Shown here piece after piece: positions 12,861 through 32,443 of a stretch of DNA of 64,000 bases. Numbering within the stretch: position 1 is the first letter of the stretch; every line of letters starts with the position of its first letter. The stretch lies in assembly GCF_040939455.1 (NCBI RefSeq), contig NC_134109.1, positions 69,232,501 through 69,296,500 of the forward strand. The letters run 5' to 3'. The DNA is from Microcebus murinus (taxonomy: Eukaryota > Chordata > Mammalia > Primates > Cheirogaleidae). The position numbers and the translations under genes are program-made. Below the pieces are notes generated by a model, which did no database searches, was not told the origin of the DNA, and saw only the letters and a program-made list of their open reading frames with translations.

Positions 12861-15559
12861 TGCTGGGGAGAGACAGAGGGAGAAAACAAGAGAAAGGGAG
12901 GGAGAGACACGGACAGACCCACACTCAGGAGCCAAAGAATGAGGCACTTGCACCGATAACTCCTCTCCTCTTCAACACTGGAAGCAGCCAAGAGGAGATC
13001 TTATTCATCCCAAGAAAAAGTCAGCATCTTGGGGTTCCCTGGCTCCTAAGGACCACTGAGGACAAGATGGGAAAATATAGCCACTGATCTTCTGGAGAAA
13101 AAAGGATAGCTTACTCTGGCAACCAGGGACCTCCTGTGCTGCCATTCTTCCTATACCATGCTGCTTCCTCAGCATGAGCAGGCAATGAGGAAGACAGCTA
13201 TTGAAAATGAAAGACGGGATGGGGTGGGGGGAAGAGTGGGCACAGATGGGCAACAAGAAGCAAATGGACAAGAAGGAAATTTAATCGAAGAGGAATGAAG
13301 GGTATACACGAAGGGAAGGGAGAAGTAGGGGAAGGCAAAGAAGAAATAAATAATGGAGAAGGAAGAGGAGGAAGTCAGGGGCAGAGCCATGCTTTGTTTG
13401 CCAAGAGGGATGAAGAGGGATGGAATATCTGTGCAGAGGACTTCCACATACTGATCCCAGCCCAGGCCAGGCACAGGGGAATGGCAGCACTGCAGGCAGA
13501 GGGCAGGAGCATATCCTTCTCTCCGGCCAACCAAGCTGCCGGAGACAGGGAACCCATCCTGCAGGATCTTCCTAAATACTGGATATTTCTGCCAAACCAG
13601 GAATTTATCTAAGGCAATGGAGAAAAGCTTCCAAATGAACAGAAAAGGAGGCTAGAATGACAGGAGGCTGCAAAATCCGATTCCAGGAGCTCCAGCAGGG
13701 AGATGGGTGAGGAATGGGATTTTTAGCAGCACTCAGCTGGCTTTCTAGGGGCGTCATCTGACACTCTAAGGGGAAATACATCGTTTAGGGCATTGATTTG
13801 AGAATGTGAGGGATGAGAAAGAGAGAAAAAGGCTTAGTCTCAGAAAGCACACCTTTGGTAGCAGGCATCTAGGAAGCTTTAGGGCTTAAATCCTTAAGAA
13901 GGACTACTGAAGGAGGGCAAAAAGTAAGTCTGCCATCATCAACAAATTATATAAGACTCCACTGAAGGAAAGTGAGAAGGAGGACGTGAAGCCGGATGAA
14001 GGTTTTCTGGTGTTAACTGCCATAGAACTGAATGCAGTGACAGAGAAGGGTCATTGTAACTAAGAGACAGGGTTTTCCTGGATAGGAATTTGGATTTGAT
14101 CTCTTTACCACCTAGGGCTTCCTGTAAGAGCCAGCAGTGAGTGAATCAAAATTGGGAGAAAGGAAGCAGAAACTCAGGGACTTTTTATTCTCCAGAGCCC
14201 ACCCGTGGGGCTAAACCCAAGGCTGGTGGTAGGTGAAACAAAGCAGTTCTCAGAGTAAGTTGCTATAGGCTCACAGTGAAAACGTATGAATGCTTTCTAA
14301 GCCTATTTTCTCTTTTAATAATAAAAATTATAAGAACATTTATTATTATAGCCACAATAATGGTTTTACACTGGAGACAAATGCTGTAAGACTTAGAGTT
14401 ACCAGTGTTAGTGGGAAGGAGGAGGTGGTCCACACAGCATTTTTTTTATTTAAGTGGTCCTGGAACCAAAGAGTTTGCTACAAATAAGCAGCAAGGAGAA
14501 TAGAGATTCCAGAGTTCCAGCATCTACTACCAAGTGCCATCCAGCCCCAGCGTATTTCTGAAGGGCAAGAAGGCTTAGGAGAAGGAATATACTAGTCAGC
14601 GGTAAGGTCAAATTAAACCTGGAATGGGAATCCATTCCCTACCTTGGCATGCTCCAGGCCCCTCTGGTAGGCTGGCCTGTGTAGGGCCTATGGGAAAGCT
14701 AGCCCCTCCTGGTGAGCCAGGTCCCCCACCCAGCCAGCCTGGCCCACACCCTGGCTCTCCCACTGCTGGTGCTCTCCCTCAGCAGGCCAGCCCAAACTGG
14801 CTCAGACACAAAACCTGGCTGTGTTGCTGCCTTCAAGGCTGTCAGTAACTCTGGGGAAGAAATCGGGGCACTGGTTTCCAAGGGGTAGTAAAGGAAAAGT
14901 CAGACCTAGATGTTAGAGAATATAGGTTTTAATGCCAGCTCTAATGATTTATTTGCACAGTCTTAAATCACTTCCCCCTATAGGGCCTATAAGGGGAAGA
15001 AAACAAAACTCAAATAATTCTAGCTACAGCACTGTAATATCTAGAGAAGAAATAGTTAAAAATTTATTACTATTCAAAAGGATACTAAAGCTGAAAAGTC
15101 TCTACCATTCACTGCAACAAATATTTATTAGCCTTGCTTTTAAAAGAAGGATCTAAGCAGAGATCACTGTTTATATTACATGAGACCACAGTCCTAACTA
15201 GAGTCTCTTGACTAGAATAAGAGATTTCTAAGAAAGGCAATAGGAAAATCAGTTGAGGAAACAAAAAGGCCACTGGCCTCTGCCTCCACCAATATATATA
15301 CACACTTTAAGAAGACAGGAGAGGCAGACAAGAGACAGGTCTCCACAGGCAGCTCCACAGCTCAGATGATAAGGTGAAGGGTGTGGTGTTCTAGTCACCA
15401 CTTTTCCCTGTGGCTCGAGCAAACTGCCTCTCTCTGTAGTTCAGGAGTCAGCCTTGACTCACAGATGCTGGGGAAATGGAAGCCAGTCATTCTGGGACTG
15501 CCATTTAAGTAAGGAAGATATCCTCCCACCAGGGAATCAAGAGGCCATACTGTCTGTAT
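12861..15559. other. Long repeat-poor intergenic stretch
   Basis: About 2.7 kb almost free of recognisable repeats, which is unusual in this window. Purine-rich on the plus strand at 12,870-12,920 and 13,200-13,400. No coding exon is supported. The low repeat content could reflect conserved non-coding sequence. Confidence 0.35.
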
Positions 15560-15567
15560 TGTAGACC

Positions 15568-15759
15568 AAGGGTCCTCAAACTTTTTAAACATGGGGCCAG
15601 TTCACTGTCCCTCAGACTGTTGGAGGGCTGGACTATATTTTAAAAAAAAACTATGAACAAATTCCTGTGCACACTGCACATATCTTATTTTGAAGTAAAA
15701 AAACAAACGGGCAAAAACACCCGCATGTGGCCCGTGGGCCGTAATTTGAGGACGCCTGC
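15568..15759 (+). mobile_element. hAT-family MITE with perfect 8-bp target duplication
   Basis: The element begins aagggtcctcaaacttttta and ends with the diverged inverse ccgtaatttgaggacgcc. The 8-bp sequence tgtagacc is duplicated exactly at 15,560-15,567 and 15,760-15,767, the hallmark of hAT insertion. It is 192 bp with no coding potential. Confidence 0.85.
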
Positions 15760-15769
15760 TGTAGACCAT

Positions 15770-17439
15770 TCCTAAGACACACACAAGGCAAAGACACAGC
15801 ACTATCCAGGGAGTTACCAGGATGCTATTAATTTATAAAGAATAATCTAGTAAGAGGAAAATTAGCCATCCTAGAAATTAGATAATTTTATAATCAACAA
15901 TACTGCTAAATTAGCTGAGGGTTCTACGGTACTGGTCATACAATGAAAGGTTTTCAAATAAAGAAGAAAGGTGAGGCAGAAGCTGGGGTAATGTTCTGAT
16001 GAGCTTGGGCTATATTATGGAAAGGCTAAACAATCAAGGGAGCTGTGGGCTGAGTGGGGGAACCATGTAAATTCAGCTGAGATAAAGGGGAGACATAGAA
16101 TGACAGAAAGAGGAAGCTGACTACAAAATCGAGCTGAGGTCCTGCAGCCAGAATTGTGCTCAGCAATGATGCAATGACCAGAAAGCCAGGGTGCTTGTCA
16201 TGTAAGTGTCATAGCTGCCCAGGTAAGGACCTTCTGAGGACACAAAAAAATCAGTAACAAGATATCTCCCAAGGGACCAAAGAACAGGTTTTAGAGCATG
16301 GTTTTCCTCCAGTTTTCAAAAATTACAGGGTAACAAAAGTACAGGTATCCTTAGCAATCTAACCCAAAAGTTTTTAGATGAAGCCCCTATTATCTGAATT
16401 CTTGCTATTCCCTAACTCCCATTTTCCCAGCATGTGGAATGAAATTCTGTAGACTCATATAACACAGGATCCCTTGGCAGCTAAACTCTCACTATCCAAA
16501 TCCAGGAACTGAATAGATGTGGACAGCAAACAATATCCTCTTTCCCTCATCTCCATCCGGTTCCCTCGTAGAGCCTTGTTATTCTACCTAGTCTTCAATA
16601 CTGATCCTTCAGTTCTCCTCACCCCATTCTCTTCTAAACCACTCTCATCCACAGTCCTTTCATTGGGGGAGTCATCTGTAAGATGCCTAGGGTAGAAGAG
16701 ATAAAGAAAAAGAAAGGGGTAAGAAAGAGTATAGATTTCAGATAGGGAAGTGAGATGGAGATCCTGCAGAGAGAGAGAGAGAAAAAGACAGAGACAGAGA
16801 GAGAGAGAGACAGAGAGAGAGAAAGCAAGAGAGCTGGAGTGGGGGAGGGGAAGAAGATGGCACTGCGGAAAAAAGAGCGCCACAAAATTAATTTGAGGAA
16901 GGGAACAGTAGAGGAGACGTTGGTGGAATAACAATCAGGCAGCAGAGGGCTAGGGAAAGAGGGAGGGCGTCGGGTGGGGAGGGATGGTGTTGGGGAGGAG
17001 GGCCTTGCCTGCAGAGCAACAGCAGCACCACCTATGGGTATGGTGAAGGGTTACAGACAGCAACAAAAGAGACCCTGCCTGGGCATGGCAGTCTGGGGTA
17101 CAGGTGGGGAGGGAGAAGCATGGACTCTGCCCTTCAAACCTCTCAGTTACACAACACCCAGGCTAAAAGAATAAATTGTATATGGCTCTCCTGGGAAGAC
17201 AAGGACTTAACAAGGTAAGGGAGGAAAGACAGAACTCCTGGCTTTTTCCATTACAAAGGGCTCTTCCCTTCAGAATTCAGGCAGTAGAAGAAGGGTATGA
17301 AAAAGGAGGAAAGCCAGGTACTCAACGGAATGTGAGCGCCCGCTTCTTCTTTCATTAGCTGGAGAAAGGATTTTTATCTTTATTTCTAAGTGATTTTCTT
17401 TCCCCACTGGATGAGGGAGAGTACAGCTCCCTCCCTGGA
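15770..17439. other. No gene recognised (intergenic)
   Basis: Unique, repeat-poor DNA with purine-rich stretches. No splice-flanked conserved frame was seen. Confidence 0.35.
16769..16826 (+). repeat. (GA)n-rich simple repeat
   Basis: Imperfect gagaga/cagaga run on the plus strand. Confidence 0.9.
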
Positions 17440-17960
17440 GCAATGAATGCCCCTCACTCAGCTGCTTCCTCCCAGCATTGCCTCAAAAACTCACAAGCAC
17501 CATTAGAAACCCCCAGGGAGCCACCAAGCTCTGAGAAGGAAAGGAAAGGAAGGGTCCCCCCCACCAGTCAAACAGACCAAGTGGGGGAGGACAGGGTGGA
17601 AAGCATGAAAGAGAGAATGCAAAAGCTCTGCAGAGGGAGGGGAGAGGGAAATGTGATCAGTAGTATTTGTTGTGCTTCCAGGGAGGAAGGATCCGTCACA
17701 TTTTTAATAATAATAAATACACGAAGACAGATTTGCCAGCACTGCTCTGGCTCCTTGGAAAGTGTGGGGGAGGGGAGCCAATGCAGCTGCAGCACAGACC
17801 AATATCTTCCCCTCCCCTCCCCCATTAGATAGGCTCAGTATTGCGGCAGCCTACCCTTCCCCCTCTAACCGCAGTCCTCCCTTTCACAGCCCACCCTTTC
17901 CATGGTTCCTTCACACAGCTCTGCCCCTCGCTCCCCCCCAATCCCTCTAATCCTACTGTA
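17440..17960. other. Repeat-free GC-rich stretch, possible conserved non-coding element
   Basis: No mobile element is recognisable. It contains an AT-rich core (aataataataaatac), a CCAAT-like 'gagccaatgcagctgcagca' and poly-C runs. A 129-codon frame at 17,443-17,832 has no recognisable domain and I do not call it. Confidence 0.25.
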
Positions 17961-19680
17961 TCCTTTCAGCTCTGGTCCTCATTTAACACTGCCTCAATAT
18001 AGCTTGAAGAAGCCCTAGTACCCACATCTTAGATCTGCTCCCCGAATTCTGAGGGTCTACTCTTTTCTGTCAGCACCTTTCACTAGCTAATAGCAATCTT
18101 CCCCCATACAACACTTCCACAGAAGGAATCCGGCACATTTCAACATTTCCTGGATTCCACCAAAAGGGATTGCTTTTCTCCCCATTTTTATCTCAATGTG
18201 ACCTCCTTTCTCATGTCCCTCCTTAAATATAATGGCCATCAAACATGCTTGGGTTTAGGGGGTGTCAGGGCCTCAGGACTCAGTGACTACTGCCACCTAT
18301 TGACCCAAATTTGTTTGAGATAGACCTTTAATACACTTCTTACACAGCGACACTCTGTTATTTCAAAAGCATCAATAGCTTAAACATGCAAAGGCATGGC
18401 TCTTGGGGCTTCTCAGAGGGGCTCTGAGACCCTCTGAACAATAAGATCAAAGGCATACAAAAGCAAGACTGGGCAAAGAGCCAGAGGAATGATGCCTTTT
18501 CCCACACAGAGGCAGAAAAAGAGGCCCAAGGAATAAAAAAGCAATTTTAAGTCTCCTCAAGGGTCTCTAAGCAAAGGAGAGTAGGGGAAAGAGTTTTCCT
18601 CAAGGATTGGTAAAAATCTTGTGCATCATAATATGAATGATGTTACCGGTGAAGCAGAACGCAGGATTCTGCCCATATGCCTCCCTCCACTCAAGTTGGC
18701 CAAATTGTTGCCATGAATCTGGGGTTTACAGATCTAATAGATTCCAGGGAGGACGGGGGACATTCAAGAGTGTGGTTGACTCTCACCCAATCTGTACCAA
18801 TCAGAACTGAATACTGGACGGATAAATTGAACTCTGAAAATGGACAGGTATATACCATGCAGCTCTGTGAGTTGGTTTAGCTATGTGCCTTCCACCGACC
18901 CAAGGCAAGGAATGAGGGGAGCTTGAACTCTCCATGGTGCTGAAAACAGATATACTGTAATCAGGTCATCTCATCCTCATAAATGAAATGTCTCTTTTCT
19001 AAGAAGGTATCTATGAAGACTGTTATAAACTCCTGACAGATATTTCCCCACGCCTTCACAAAATCCTAAAAACAAAGTGTTTGAGGCAAAAACAGGCCCT
19101 GGTCAAACTCTCTTTCCTACCTCCTAAGATGAAAAAAACTAAGGCAAAAATGCTAAACTACTTGTACAGAATAAAGCTGGGACTCTCTTACCATCACATT
19201 ATAAAACTGAACAGGCGTGTGCACTAATGACAGGCTTAGTGAACACCGGAAATGTGCTATTGTTAGCACTGCACTGAGGAAATCTGAAATTCATGTGGTC
19301 TTAAACACGAGAGAACTACATAGGAATAATAAGGTAAAGAAGAAAAGTGAATAGAACAGCCATAGAAAAATCCTAAAATTCTTAGTTCCCTTGCTCTACT
19401 ACACTAATAGTGGTTCTCAAACTATGTTCTGAGGAATTCTAAAGGTTCCTAGGAGCATCTCAAGAATCTTGGGAAAAGGGAGTCATAAGAACATGGAACT
19501 TCAGGACCTCTCAATTCCCACTTCAATCAAAGTAACCCCACTTGTGCCTGTTTTAAATATTGAGAATCTATAGAAAATTCTGTCAAACAATACACTCTAA
19601 ACAGTGTTTGATGACTCTAGTACAAATATTCTCAGAAATAACTCAACTTTTTGTTAGAAATCTCTTTCATTTTTTTCTCT
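17961..19680. other. No gene recognised (intergenic)
   Basis: Unique sequence without exon evidence. It contains one candidate CTCF motif, listed separately. Confidence 0.35.
18290..18303 (-). promoter_or_regulatory. Candidate CTCF motif (weaker)
   Basis: The minus strand reads TCAATAGGTGGCAG, which fits CCASYAGRKGGCRS at 12 of 14 positions. Motif match only. Confidence 0.35.
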
Positions 19681-19681
19681 C

Positions 19682-19999
19682 TCTTTTTTTTAGACAGTCT
19701 CACTATCTTGCCCAGGCTAGAGGGCCGTGGCATCAGCCTAGCTCACAATAACCTCAAATTCCTAGGCTCAAGCAATCCTTTTGCCTCAGCCTCCCGAGTA
19801 GCTGGGACTACAGGTATGTGTCACCATGCCCAGCTAATTTTTTCTATATATTTTTAGTTGGCCAATTAATTTTTCTATTTTAGTAGAGACAGGGTCTCGC
19901 TCTTGCTCAGGCTGGTTTCGAACTCGTGACCTTGAGCAATCTACCCGCCTCAGCCTCCCAGAGCACTAAGATTACAGGCATGAGCCACTGTGCCTAGCT
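19682..19999 (-). mobile_element. Alu
   Basis: Inverted dimer flanked by target copies gaaatctctttca on both sides. Confidence 0.9.
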
Positions 20000-20299
20000 G
20001 AAATCTCTTTCAAATAATGCCTAAAAGCCAGGGAAAACAAGATGCCCTGGGATTAAACTTAACTGAATTAATGTAAGATCCACAAAGGCAGGGACTTACC
20101 TGCTCTGTTGACTGCTATACCACCAAGAGGCCAAAATAGTGGAATTGTGGTTTCTTTGAAGGCAAGGCCTTGAGCAGAAATGGGGCAGTAAGGATGGGGG
20201 AACTAGTGGTTATAAACGACCTACAAATGTTTTTAAAAAGAAAAAAACACCCCTGATGATTTTCATGAACCACAGGACACTTGAAGTCCTCCACCATCA

Positions 20300-20880
20300 G
20301 CATTCCCCAAGCACTGGTTCTCCAACTTATTAGCCGTTTTGACCTTGGACAAATTGCTTACCCTCAGCTTCCTCACTAGGAAAAGGAAAATGTCATAAAT
20401 TTTGTAAAGGAGTAGCACTTCCTTTCCCCTGGTAGTTCCCATAATCCAAAAGTCTTAATAAGTTATAAACAAATACAGTGGTACTAACCAACAAGCAAAT
20501 GTGGTGGTCCTAACTAAAGCATTTTTGAGCTGAACCACTCATAAAGTTAGTTCAGCCAGAAAGGGAAAAAAATTTCTAAATCTGTTCTTGTGGCTCTTTG
20601 TTGATTTACTTGAAGAAATAGAAGTATGAGGGTTTAGGACATGTTAGGATCCCTCAGATCTACCAGGGACTAAAAGTTAGAGATACCAGAAGTAAGCCCA
20701 TCTTGATGTCTTTCACAGAAGCTCTAGGCCCTTTGACTTGGGAGAGAATCTCAGAGATTCGGTCTAATATATTCATTTTCAAGCTGAGGGAAATTAAAGG
20801 CCAGAGACATTAAGTGATTTGGCCAAAAATAGAGTTAGCAGAAGGCATTCAGAGGTCCAGTCTCCCCACTACTTTCTACC
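20300..20880. mobile_element. MIR-like fragments
   Basis: At 20,310-20,420: 'ttgaccttggacaaattgct', 'tcagcttcctcactaggaaa'. At 20,750-20,880: 'ttttcaagctgagggaaatt', 'gacattaagtgatttggcc'. Both resemble MIR. The sequence between them is unassigned. Confidence 0.45.
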
Positions 20881-21074
20881 AGGCTACAGCTGACTGAAGA
20901 AAGACTCCTGCCCCAATCAGGCAGGCTAAAATAAATCCAAATTCATAGATTCAGAATTAACAAGGTTTTAGTGATATAATGACCAAATTATATTCCTGTG
21001 ACACTGCCCAGGAATGCTAGACACTAAAATCAGATGTTTGTGAGACTCAAAGCCTTTTAAAAATTCCAATGGGC

Positions 21075-21246
21075 TAAATGGGCATAGTGGCATGAGCCTA
21101 TAGTCCCAGTAACCTGGGAGACTGAGGTGGCAGGATCACTTGAGCCCAGGAGTTTGAAGCTGCAGTGAGCTATGATCACACCTGTGACTAGCCACTACAC
21201 TCCAGCCTGGGAAACATAGCAAGACCCTCTCTCTTAAAAAACAACA
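21075..21246 (+). mobile_element. Old Alu-related monomer/half
   Basis: 'gcagtgagctatgatcacac', 'ctccagcctgggaaacatag' and an A-rich end show 7SL-derived SINE sequence. It lacks the strepsirrhine-specific features and so is older than the dimers. Confidence 0.7.
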
Positions 21247-21796
21247 ACAAAACTCCAACAGATTAACTCTACACTCCACATCTCTCTCTTTGTATCCCTC
21301 GTTTCATTGTATTATTCAAGGCCTCCGGGATCTCTCAACAACATAAGTTATTCTCTGGACAGAATTACAAGATCATATATAACTCCCACCAGTCTCCTGA
21401 TTTGGGTTTGGCTGATATTTCTGTGGGATTTTCATTGTTTTGGCTGTCAAGCTACAAATTTTCTGTCCATCTGCTTGTTAGCATTCTTTTGAAAGCTCTT
21501 CGTAAAGTGCTGGCCCTTATTGTCTCTGGTAAATGGAGACCTTACTTGAAGGAGGGTGAAAGAGGCTGAAAAACACTAGACTATACTAACTCTTCACTCT
21601 AGCCTTCTCATTCACTCTACTACTCTCTACAAACTCATTCAGTAACTGACCAAAGATCAGTCCTATGCTCATGCCATTTTAGAAAGAAAAGAAAAACATT
21701 CAGACAAGTGGAGACAAGAATAACTCTTGCTGATGTGGAAAGGTTCTATCTTGCTTTTGATTATAGTAAAGCTCCAAAGGTTTCCTGAACCACTAA

Positions 21797-21812
21797 TGCC
21801 ACCTGGTGGTCA
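21797..21812 (-). promoter_or_regulatory. Candidate CTCF motif (strong)
   Basis: The minus strand reads TGACCACCAGGTGGCAT, containing CCACCAGGTGGCA, a match to the CTCF core CCASYAGRKGGCR at all 13 positions. It lies about 310 bp beyond the NGDN poly(A) site, between NGDN and the gene-free side. Confidence 0.5.
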
Positions 21813-22138
21813 GCCCAGATATATTAATAAAACCTAAAATCCATGTACTTGAGATACCTATATTGCACTGTAACAAATCATACAGAAGTTGGGGCAATGT
21901 GGGTTGGAAGAGTTGATTATACTATTCTAAAAAATTTTGAGAATATTTTTTATAAAATAACCAATTTTTAGTGTCTGGGAAAAATACATTATCAAAGGAA
22001 ACTATATAAAGCCAAACTTTTCATACTTCCAAAAACATCTCATCTTTTCACTCACTCACCAAAAACAGCCCATACCCAGCGATTCCATTCATACAATACA
22101 TGTGCAAAAGGGGCTTTAATTCATTAAATAAAATCACT

Positions 22139-22144
22139 TTTATT
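22139..22144 (-). terminator. NGDN: NGDN poly(A) signal AATAAA
   Basis: The minus strand reads AATAAA about 126 nt after the stop codon. Cleavage is expected near 22,115-22,125, giving a 3' UTR of about 150 nt. Confidence 0.8.
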
Positions 22145-22269
22145 AGTAAGGATCTTTCCATATGTCCAAAGCAAACAATTAATGAATTCCAAGGAAAAAC
22201 CTACATACAATGAAATTAGAAGTATCTCAGGATGACAAAATATACATATATATATATGCACACCCATAA

Positions 22270-30286
<8,017 letters not shown>

Positions 30287-30296
<10 letters not shown>

Positions 30297-30332
30297 CTTC
30301 GCAAGGCCCGCCCCTTCCGGAGCCGTACTTCC
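30287..30332 (-). promoter_or_regulatory. NGDN: NGDN core promoter: YY1 motif at the ATG, SP1 and ETS sites
   Basis: Read on the minus strand: ETS GGAAGT (about 30,332), ETS CCGGAAG, SP1 GGGGCGGG, then GAAGATGGCGGCG (30,299-30,287), a YY1 consensus that includes the start codon. No TATA box. This is the usual design for ribosome and translation genes with short 5' UTRs. Confidence 0.6.
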
Positions 30333-31060
30333 TTAGCGCCAACGTTAATTTGATGGACAACCACCGCTTGCAAATCTAAGCCAATAGGAGTAGGGACTCT
30401 CTCACTTCCGTCCTGAACAGGATAGACGAGAGGAGGAATCTGATCTGGCCAATGGAATAAAGGAACTGGCTAAATTCTTCAGATTTGGGAGGAACTCTAA
30501 TAGCGCTTGGCGTAAAGATGAGCTTGGAAAAAGCATATCATTGGTAGATTGAGTAGAATGATTGAGGCTTATCTAATAAAAGATGAGCAAATGATTGATT
30601 GAAAGTTAGAAGGACCAATGGAAAAAAGCAGTTAGCCGAGCGACCTGAGAACGCATTGGCTCCCGGATGCCGCAGTGCCCAGTGTCTTTTTCACGGCGTT
30701 TTCCTTGTAGCGCCCAAACCCGCCGCTAGGTGACGGGCCTCGGTTTCTCTCTGAGGTGTCCACGTTGCGAAACCGCAATTGGTGGTTGCTTCTCCAACGA
30801 GGGCCGCTCTAGATTCCTCACAGATGCCGTGGTCCTTGGATCGATTCTATAATAGTACTCCTTGTGTGACCATGGACAAGCAACTCAGTCTCTGAGCCTT
30901 TTTCATGTGTAAATAAGATAGTTGGGCCAGAGCCCAGAGCCGGGGTTTAGAAACCGACTACAAGGACGCCTGCCCTCTTCCTGCACGCCGGAGGGCGCTG
31001 TGAAAGGCCCCAGATGCAGCCCCGACGCTCGACACTCGACACTCGTCTCTCCTACCCGTC
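30297..31060. promoter_or_regulatory. CpG-rich NGDN promoter region
   Basis: CpGs cluster at 30,285-30,345, 30,630-30,830 and 30,930-31,060. CCAAT/ATTGG boxes occur at 30,381, 30,448, 30,656 and 30,779. The upstream clusters could serve a divergent transcript, but no exon is demonstrable. Confidence 0.5.
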
Positions 31061-31773
31061 TGGGGACAAGAAAGGGAATACGTTTTGCCAATGAGTAAAC
31101 AGTTCATATTTAAATGACTTGTCCCTGGTCACACTGGTCTGCTGCAGAACTTGGTACAAACCCAGGCTGTGCATACTTCACTATGCCCCCCCTCATCATT
31201 TCTCAATACTTAAAAATATGCCACCTCCCTCTGGCTTCTCACAGGCTGGTAAAGTAAGCTGGAAGGGTATTAATTGTTCCCATCATCTGCCTTAAGAAAT
31301 AAAGCACTGAAAGGGCAAATGATGGTCTTGAATTTTTACCTGCAATGGCCGAGCTAATCTAGGACTGGAAATTAGACCCCCTGATGTGAAGCTTATGGAG
31401 TTAAGGAAAAAATAACCGCCTTATCATGGCAGCTGAAGCGGAAGAATGCAGGTTTCCAAGTCTTGCTGGACTCAGGAAAGAAGAAAGGAGAGAGTGTCCA
31501 GTACCTACTCCTCTGACATTTATTTGCTACGTCAGGCCCAGCACTGGAAGCTCGGGGTGCTGTAACAGCATGCGTAGTCAATGTTTATTAGGGTTTGTAT
31601 TGTGAAAAGTTTCTATTTCAACATAAATTTTCATGCCTATCTAGTTAGATCACAAATAAGTTTTTCCTTTTCTTGGAACTTGGAATCTAGTTTGTTCATA
31701 TGGATTATTATATTAGTGAGAAAACACATTACACCTCCTTGTTTTGGTTTTGATTGATAAAATACTTGTCAAC
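31061..31773. other. No gene recognised (intergenic)
   Basis: MIR-like scraps near 31,090-31,170. Otherwise nothing assignable. Confidence 0.35.
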
Positions 31774-32443
31774 TGTAGGGGCAGAAAGGTGTGATACCTT
31801 CTCTCACCCATCATAAGGGTCAGGGCAAACACTCTTATAACTATAGAGAGATTAACAAGAGAAAAGCATAACAAATTTAGTTAATCAAAGTTTCATGTGA
31901 TAAAGTAGCCTTCAGAAATGAAGACCCAAGGACCCAGGAAAAACTATCTATTTTTATGCTTAGGTTGAGTGAAAATGGACAGCATCTAGAAATGTGATTG
32001 GACGAAAAGGGTATGATCTGGTAGTAATAGACTGAGGGGGAAACCCAGCAAGGCCTGTCTGTTCAGATTCTTCTTGGCATCTCTGTAGCAATCCTTCCTC
32101 CCAGATACAGGGCAGGACCCCTCTGGAATGAAAGTAGTAGGTCTTATGACCTACTATCAGATGAGGTAGGTCAGAAAATTTCTTTATGGCCAGCTCTTAC
32201 AAAGAAAAGCTGGGGAAAGTTAGAGTAATATTTCTAGGTTTTATGGCTGGTTTGGGGCAGAGGGGTTCTAGTTTCTATGACCTGCCTTGGAGGAAAAAGA
32301 AGGACAAGAGACAGGCGGGCAGGAGGAGGTCAGTGAGAGACTTTGCTTCTGAGGCTGTTTCTAAGTTCTTCCAATCTACTAATTCAAAGTACTCAGTATG
32401 CCAAAGTGTGATACTTTGGGGTGTCATTTTCTGAGCCCCAACA
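31774..32443. mobile_element. Probable solitary LTR
   Basis: About 670 bp beginning TGTAGGGGCAG and ending CCCCAACA. It contains 'cagaaaatttctttatggcc', 'gggtcagggcaaacac' and 'ctatgacctgccttgg', which I associate with an endogenous-retrovirus LTR. No internal retroviral genes are present and target duplications are not clear. Family uncertain. Confidence 0.4.

Noticed and set aside
13169..13612. Overlapping 121- and 105-codon frames on both strands
   Set aside because: Purine-rich plus strand suppresses stops in several frames. Neither has recognisable features.
17443..17832. 129-codon frame
   Set aside because: No domain, no start context, and a similar frame on the opposite strand.
31017..31040. 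CTCF-like GGAGGGCGCTG near 30,990-31,000 and CGACACT repeats as a functional site
   Set aside because: The CTCF core lacks one G needed for the motif, and the repeat has too few units to matter.
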